Origin: an alpha proteobacterium HIMB59
Lineage (GTDB): Bacteria > Pseudomonadota > Alphaproteobacteria > HIMB59
Reading direction: 5' to 3'
NCBI GenBank assembly: GCA_004321805.1
Contig: SGZV01000009.1
Coordinates: forward strand, 1-54,358
DNA length: 54,358 nt
This document shows positions 49,921-54,358 of the stretch, in pieces. Both the position numbers and the translations under genes were made by a program. Within the stretch, counting starts at the first letter, position 1; each line of letters begins with the position of its first letter. Below the pieces are notes generated by a model, which was not told the origin of the DNA, did no database searches, and was given only the letters and a program-made list of their open reading frames with translations.

Positions 49921-50808
49921 CTATAATTGTTTTTGCCAGTCATAGACTGGTGAAAAACCCAACATATTCTTGATCTTTTTATTTGAATAAAGGCATTCTT
50001 GGCTACCCAGTTCATATTTTAAAGGAACATTGGGATAATAATTTTTGATAATTTCTTGGGTATTTAGATCAACGGAATTTTGGTCATTGGAAACATTAAA
50101 TATCTCAAAACCCAATCCGTCCTTATTAATACATAGCTCAACAGCTTGTCCTAGATCCCTAGCATCAATATAATTAAATGCGTTAGGTATACGAACAGTT
50201 GGGTCTTTGCAAAAATCTTTAAAAATATGATATTCATCAGGCTCAATGACATTCCCAATTCGCAGTCCATAAATATCAATCCCTGATCTACGTTGAAAGG
50301 CTCTTGCTGTTTCTTCATTGACAACCTTGGACATGGCATAACTATCCATAGGTCGGACTAAATCATCTTCTGTAACAGGTAAAGAAAGGGGGTCTGGTTT
50401 ATTATGAGCAAAACATAAACCGTAAACAGTTTCTGAGGAAGCAAATATAATCTTCTTTACTCCTAATTTAATGGCAGCCTCTAAAACGTGATAGGTGCCC
50501 ATCACATTCACCTTATATGTTTCAATATCGCTGGCCATTAAAATTCTTGGAATGGCAGCAAAGTGAACAACAGTATCATATTTTAAGGGCTCTGCATTTT
50601 CTCTTAGTTCATCTACGTTCATATGGGCAGACATCGACGAAAAAACTTGTGCAGCATCCGTAATATCAATATTTAAATAATCAATATTTGGTTGTTTGTA
50701 GTTATACAAATCAGCATTCAAAACTTTCATACCTTTCGTAGCTAGGTGCGATGCAACATGTTTTCCAGCTTTACCGCTCGCACCAGTAAAAAATATTCGA
50801 TTGTTCAT
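49921..50808 (-). CDS. NAD(P)-dependent epimerase/dehydratase (extended SDR)
   Basis: A 295-aa extended short-chain dehydrogenase. The Rossmann motif is TGASGKAGKH (glycines 9, 12 and 15), the catalytic pair is Tyr157 and Lys161 (SYAMSK), with Ser124/125 ahead (FASSETVYG). Family members epimerise or dehydrate nucleotide sugars, or oxidise uronates and related sugars. No glycan gene cluster is present here, so the substrate is open. It lies just upstream of the small exported peptide, 12 bases from its start, and may share its transcript. Confidence 0.85.
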   Translation of the reverse strand: MNNRIFFTGASGKAGKHVASHLATKGMKVLNADLYNYKQPNIDYLNIDITDAAQVFSSMSAHMNVDELRENAEPLKYDTVVHFAAIPRILMASDIETYKVNVMGTYHVLEAAIKLGVKKIIFASSETVYGLCFAHNKPDPLSLPVTEDDLVRPMDSYAMSKVVNEETARAFQRRSGIDIYGLRIGNVIEPDEYHIFKDFCKDPTVRIPNAFNYIDARDLGQAVELCINKDGLGFEIFNVSNDQNSVDLNTQEIIKNYYPNVPLKYELGSQECLYSNKKIKNMLGFSPVYDWQKQL

Positions 50809-50857
50809 AATGAATTATTACACAGACCTCTTGAATTAAGAAATATTAATTTTTTAT

Positions 50858-51082
50858 TTAATACCATCGAAACATTCCAATCACCCCTGCACTAGCGTAA
50901 AAGAATTGTAACAATAATATTCCTTTATGTTTGCCCAAATAGGCCCACATACCAATCGCAATGGCAGAAATCAGTAGTAATGTAAAACCCATAAATTCGG
51001 CGCCAATATTAAATGCTACTAACAATGAATAGATGATGGCCGTTATAACACCAAACCACTCCAGTGACTTTTGTAAATTCAT
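50858..51082 (-). CDS. Small membrane protein (74 aa)
   Basis: A 74-aa protein with three hydrophobic helices (ITAIIYSLLVAFNIGAE, FTLLLISAIAIGMWAYLG, then LLLQFFYASAGVIGMFRWY). The shape resembles a fragment of PnuC- or YgjV-like membrane proteins common in marine bacteria, but I cannot assign a family. It lies 49 bases upstream of the epimerase gene on the same strand. Confidence 0.7.
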   Translation of the reverse strand: MNLQKSLEWFGVITAIIYSLLVAFNIGAEFMGFTLLLISAIAIGMWAYLGKHKGILLLQFFYASAGVIGMFRWY

Positions 51083-51204
51083 GATAATACCTTACTGCCT
51101 CTCGATGATTTATCTATTGATATTGAAATAATTTTCTTGCAGGGGGCATGAGGAAACCAAACATCCTGGAACCCCTGATAACTAGTAGTATTCATCAGTA
51201 TTTT

Positions 51205-51696
51205 TTAATCTTTCCCCTGCTCTCCTAAGAGTTGATCTCGTAATTTGGGTTGGGAAGAATTTTCTCCAAGCCAAATATTTAAAAAGGCACGAGCAAATTT
51301 TTCATCTAGAACAACGGTAGGTTGGCTGCCTTCATAATGAAATGTTATTTGGCCTTTTGGGTTCCAAGCCACTTCGGCCCGAGTTCCCTCTTGTACAGGT
51401 TCTATAGATTGTGATAAGTGTGTCCTCCAAGCGTCGATGTCTTTTTCAGAGATGGTAGGCTGAAGATGTAACTCTTTTATAGTCGACTCAATGACGTTTT
51501 CTTTTTTAATGGTTCGTCTGTATTCAAATTCTAATTGAAATTTATTCTCCCATGAAAAGGGCTTGGAGTCAGCTAAGAGGCGAACATCATAGACTTTGAA
51601 GAATAAAACAGTCAGTGTTCCCTCGCCAATTAGTTTCATGTCACTGGCCTCCGATACATGGCAAAGAAGCAAAAGGATGAGGAGTAATTTTTTCAT
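51205..51696 (-). CDS. Chalcone isomerase-like exported protein
   Basis: A 163-aa protein with a signal peptide (LLLILLLLCHVSEA) and a bacterial chalcone-isomerase-like fold: GEGTLTVLFFKVYDVRLLAD near residue 24, ELEFEYRRTIKK-type strand near residue 52, then VVLDEKFARAFLNIWLGENS near residue 128. The bacterial members are not flavonoid enzymes; they bind small hydrophobic ligands or are of unknown role. Likely periplasmic. It lies 6 bases downstream of the antiporter gene. Confidence 0.85.
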   Translation of the reverse strand: MKKLLLILLLLCHVSEASDMKLIGEGTLTVLFFKVYDVRLLADSKPFSWENKFQLEFEYRRTIKKENVIESTIKELHLQPTISEKDIDAWRTHLSQSIEPVQEGTRAEVAWNPKGQITFHYEGSQPTVVLDEKFARAFLNIWLGENSSQPKLRDQLLGEQGKD

Positions 51697-51702
51697 GGAA
51701 AA

Positions 51703-53535
51703 TCAAGTCTTAGGTGCCGGCACTTTGGCTTTGGGTCTTCTCTTTTTTTTCATTTGGTTTTCTTCTTTGGAGAGAAGATTTTTTAAATCTTCTTGGCGCT
51801 GCCGGAAAGTTAAACTGTAATTTTCATTATCATCAAACTGGCGCTTCATAATTTTTAGGGTGCTGTTGTCGTGGTCGGTAAACAGTTTGATTTTCTTTTT
51901 AATGGAGTTTTTAGTCACCCCCATGTGCGTGAGAATATCCTCGCCCATAGCAAGCGAGGAAAGGAAAGTCTCTCGTTGAAGGGAGTAGACTTTGCGATCC
52001 ATTAAATCATAAACGTGGCGGCGATCGATAGCGCGCGCTAAGACTTTGAGCCTTGGGTGTTTTTTATTCAACAAATCAATTATCTCTAAGCTGGCCTTAT
52101 GATCATCCACCGCCACAATAAAATACTTTGCTTTATTGGCTTTGATGGTCTCTAAAATTCGCTCATCGCTGGCTCTGCCGTAGTAGACTTGATAGCCAAA
52201 CTCCCGCAGCAGTCGCACCTGATCAGGATCCTCCTCTAGAATGGTTAGTCTGTATCCTTGCGATAAAAGAAATCGACCCACAATCTGTCCAAATCGTCCA
52301 AAACCCGCGATAATGATTTCGCTCTCTTGCACTTCTCCTGGATCTAAATCCTCAGCGTCATTAAGAATTTTTCCCTGGCGCTTTAAAAATACGCGCATTA
52401 AAAATGGAGTGGAGATCATGGACAGCGTGGCAATCACATTGACGAGGGTGTAAAAATTATAATCAAATAACTGCGCCTGATAGGCGAAACCCCCGAGCAC
52501 AAAAGCAAACTCGCCGGCCTGACATAAGGCAACCGCAAAAAACATTCGCTGCTGGGGCTCAATATCTCCTTGGTAGGCGATGCCCCACAGAATTCCTCCC
52601 TTAATAATAAGTAAGGCCGCAAAGGCCGCCAATGCCAGCGTATAATGATCGAGGGCATAGGTGACATTCAAAGACGTTCCTACCGTGATAAAAAAGAGTC
52701 CGAGCAGAATGTCTTTAAACGGAGCGATATCCACTTCAATACTATGGCGGTATTCATTATCGGATAACAGCATACCCACCAAAAAAGCACCGAGGGCAGG
52801 CGATAATCCAATTAACTGCATAATATAAGACACCGCGATCACAATCAGTAAAATGCTGGCAATAAAAATCTCTCGCTGATTGGTTTTGGCGATATAGTGA
52901 AAGAAGCGGAACCCGACGATGCGAACCACAAAAATAATCAGCCCGACCGTTGCGGCGATAACAACAAACCGCTCAACATTATTAAACTGCTGGATCAGCT
53001 CGCCGTTTTGATATTCCATGCCGCTGGGTGAAAGTAAAGCAATCAAGGCGATAATAGGAATAACCATGACATCTTGCAGTAACAGCACCGATAGTGCCGA
53101 GCGTCCGGTATTATTGGCATCCTGACTCATCTCGCTAAGCGTGGGAATGACAATCGCTGTCGAGGACAACGCCAATACGAAACCGGAGATAATCGATAAA
53201 TTAATTTGCTCGGTGAAATAATAAACCACCAGGCCAATGACGAGGGTGGTTAGTAAAATCTGCGAGAAGCCGTAGCGTAAAAATTTGCGTCGCATCGACC
53301 ACAACTCAGAGGGACGGATTTCCAGTCCAATTAAAAAAAGCATCATGATAATGCCAAACTCCGCGAAGGTGTGGACTTCTTTTTGATCACTAATTAACCC
53401 TAAAACAAACGGGCCAATTATAATGCCGGCCAAAATGTATCCGACAATCGATCCCAGCTTGAAATGTTTGGCTATAGGAACCACCACCACCGCGGCAAGT
53501 AAATAGATGATAGCATTGATGATCAATGAATTCAT
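51703..53535 (-). CDS. Kef-type monovalent cation:proton antiporter (CPA2)
   Basis: A 610-aa transporter with about twelve helices followed by a cytoplasmic RCK_N domain. The transport part shows KLGSIVGYILAGIIIGPFVLG near residue 27 and FLIGLEIRPSELWSMRRKFL near residue 67, and the ion-binding GLSPALGAFLVGMLLSDNEY near residue 242. The nucleotide-binding domain has IIIAGFGRFGQIVGRFL near residue 397. The tail is strongly basic (MKKKRRPKAKV). It is close to KefB/KefC. Base composition is conspicuously richer in G and C than the rest of the window, a possible sign of transfer or of selection. Confidence 0.9.
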   Translation of the reverse strand: MNSLIINAIIYLLAAVVVVPIAKHFKLGSIVGYILAGIIIGPFVLGLISDQKEVHTFAEFGIIMMLFLIGLEIRPSELWSMRRKFLRYGFSQILLTTLVIGLVVYYFTEQINLSIISGFVLALSSTAIVIPTLSEMSQDANNTGRSALSVLLLQDVMVIPIIALIALLSPSGMEYQNGELIQQFNNVERFVVIAATVGLIIFVVRIVGFRFFHYIAKTNQREIFIASILLIVIAVSYIMQLIGLSPALGAFLVGMLLSDNEYRHSIEVDIAPFKDILLGLFFITVGTSLNVTYALDHYTLALAAFAALLIIKGGILWGIAYQGDIEPQQRMFFAVALCQAGEFAFVLGGFAYQAQLFDYNFYTLVNVIATLSMISTPFLMRVFLKRQGKILNDAEDLDPGEVQESEIIIAGFGRFGQIVGRFLLSQGYRLTILEEDPDQVRLLREFGYQVYYGRASDERILETIKANKAKYFIVAVDDHKASLEIIDLLNKKHPRLKVLARAIDRRHVYDLMDRKVYSLQRETFLSSLAMGEDILTHMGVTKNSIKKKIKLFTDHDNSTLKIMKRQFDDNENYSLTFRQRQEDLKNLLSKEENQMKKKRRPKAKVPAPKT

Positions 53536-53630
53536 GGGCTAAAAAGAAGTATAGTTCATTTTAAAAATATTTCACCTCAAAGCGATCATTAACGTCACAG
53601 AGCGAATTTATCGAGTATCAATTTTTATCA

Positions 53631-54053
53631 ATGGGTGTGAAAATTTATCCAATGGTGAAACAACAATGGAACAAAAAAATTCTTTGGGTACTAGCTTTCG
53701 CTATTCTTTTTTTTATTGGGGCGGTGGCGTTCTATTGGTTTTCCAGTAATGCTCATCACAGCATGAAATCCCCAAACAAAAACCAATATCACGCTCAACA
53801 CTTAAAACCCCATAAACACGGTGAGGTGAATATGCCGGGTCTTCAAGGTGAGGGTATTACCGAAAAAGAAATCAATGATCTTAAAACTCTTTTTACCCAG
53901 CACGAGAAGATTACTCACACCGTAGAAATTCTTCCTAATGGCGTCAAAACCCTCACTGAGACCGCCAATGAGCAATTACGGGAAAACCTTGTTGATGATG
54001 TCGCCATGATGGTTACCCACCTGCAAGAAGAAAAAAGCATTAATTATCAATAA
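53631..54053 (+). CDS. Hypothetical membrane-anchored protein (140 aa)
   Basis: Not assigned to a named family. After a short basic lead (ATG 53631; another possible start at 53652) there is one membrane helix (ILWVLAFAILFFIGAVAFYW), a histidine-rich linker (AHHSMK, HLKPHKHGE), and a soluble end with VNMPGLQGEG and TVEILPNGVKTLTE near residue 97. The phrase MPGLQG plus LPNGV resembles the N-terminal half of an uncharacterised alphaproteobacterial protein. The histidines might bind metal. It lies divergent to the antiporter, 95 bases away. Confidence 0.65.
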   Translation: MGVKIYPMVKQQWNKKILWVLAFAILFFIGAVAFYWFSSNAHHSMKSPNKNQYHAQHLKPHKHGEVNMPGLQGEGITEKEINDLKTLFTQHEKITHTVEILPNGVKTLTETANEQLRENLVDDVAMMVTHLQEEKSINYQ

Positions 54054-54144
54054 AATTTTACCTCTTTCTAATGACATAATTGCGCTTGCTGAACCTTTAT
54101 TCTAAGAATATGGTTTTCTTATTATAAAAGTTTCTGGAGGAACT

Positions 54145-54358
54145 ATGAGTAAACCGAATAATTTGGAATCCTTATGGATGCCATTTACACCTAATAAGAC
54201 TTTTAAAAAAGATCCTCGCATTATTGTTGGCGCCAAAGATATGCACTTTATCAGCGATGATAATCGTGAGATTTTAGATGGTACTGCTGGCTTATGGTGT
54301 GTGAATGCTGGTCATGGCAGAAAAAAAATTCAAGAAGCAGTCTCTGAACAACTTGAAA
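54145..54358 (+). CDS. Omega-amino acid:pyruvate aminotransferase, 5' part
   Basis: The first 71 codons of a class III PLP-dependent aminotransferase; the rest lies beyond the right edge. The visible part (ESLWMPFTPNKTFKKDPR, then VGAKDMHFISDDNR, then ILDGTAGLWCVNAGHG) is that of beta-alanine/taurine:pyruvate aminotransferases. It fits catabolism of amino-sulfonates or beta-alanine. The GGAGG ribosome site ends four bases before the ATG. Confidence 0.87.
   Translation, partial: MSKPNNLESLWMPFTPNKTFKKDPRIIVGAKDMHFISDDNREILDGTAGLWCVNAGHGRKKIQEAVSEQLE

Noticed and set aside
51118-51230. Short plus-strand frame (MRKPNILEPL...) in the gap after the 74-aa gene
   Set aside because: It runs antisense into the chalcone isomerase-like gene, has no convincing ribosome site and shows no protein-like pattern.
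1-54358. tRNA, rRNA, CRISPR arrays, insertion sequences, prophage and att sites
   Set aside because: I looked through all intergenic stretches and saw no cloverleaf, repeated spacer pattern, transposase or integrase.

Overview
The window comes from the chromosome of a streamlined, AT-rich marine bacterium, most likely a free-living alphaproteobacterium of the HIMB59/AEGEAN-169 or SAR11-like type. This is inferred from gene content and packing, not from a marker gene: about 65 genes, no gene-free gap over 300 bases, many 1-4 base stop/start overlaps, no rRNA, tRNA, CRISPR, prophage or insertion sequence, and the usual open-ocean repertoire (betaine ABC importer, DmdA-family demethylases, GlnK-AmtB, glucosylglycerate synthesis, BioY, YeeE/YedE).

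Layout. 1-9.2 kb: envelope and housekeeping genes (WecA-like glycan transferase, TVP38, CcdA, CDP-alcohol transferase, leucine dehydrogenase, Nudix hydrolase, EamA and MFS exporters, a 27-aa basic peptide, MsrB, BioY, transaldolase). 9.2-15.9 kb: a phosphatase with a 53-aa zinc ribbon, a candidate small RNA, then the overlapping operon ExoI - glycerate kinase - GpgP - GpgS (glucosylglycerate), convergent with an NDP-glucose pyrophosphorylase-type gene and a CBS-domain gene. 15.9-20 kb: SbmA-like exporter, acetyltransferase, CysE and a split YeeE pair (reduced sulfur to cysteine), and an Ldh2-family dehydrogenase. 20.1-33.2 kb: a large plus-strand catabolic island with ProXWV, aldehyde dehydrogenase, an M19 dipeptidase-like protein, two coupled unknown proteins, DmdA, MFS, RidA, a gamma-butyrobetaine-hydroxylase-like dioxygenase and an enolase-superfamily enzyme. 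33.2-38.6 kb: glutathione peroxidase, AmtB-GlnK, a second DmdA-like protein, a one-domain voltage-gated channel, SOUL and SH3 proteins. 38.7-45.4 kb: photolyase, ABC-2 exporter, and the operon PncC - Pif1 - 57-aa peptide - AlaX - EamA. 45.6-54.4 kb: a 27-aa membrane peptide gene, acyl-CoA ligase - enoyl-CoA hydratase - OsmC, a methyltransferase flanked by duplicated signal-peptide sequences, an epimerase, small membrane proteins, a GC-richer Kef-type antiporter, and the start of an omega-aminotransferase.

How it fits together. The genes describe scavenging of methylated osmolytes (betaines, DMSP) as carbon, nitrogen and reduced-sulfur sources, ammonium uptake under PII control, and synthesis of a nitrogen-free osmolyte. 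The least explained parts are the 20-33 kb island with its coupled unknown proteins and altered active sites, and the small-RNA candidate at 9,990-10,086, which has a near-consensus promoter, a 12-bp stem and a 31-nt loop without G that carries an anti-Shine-Dalgarno CCUCC. Several genes have a -10 box only 5-9 bases before the start codon, which suggests leaderless mRNAs beside a separate class with strong Shine-Dalgarno sites. Functions come from motif recognition by eye; no database search was run.
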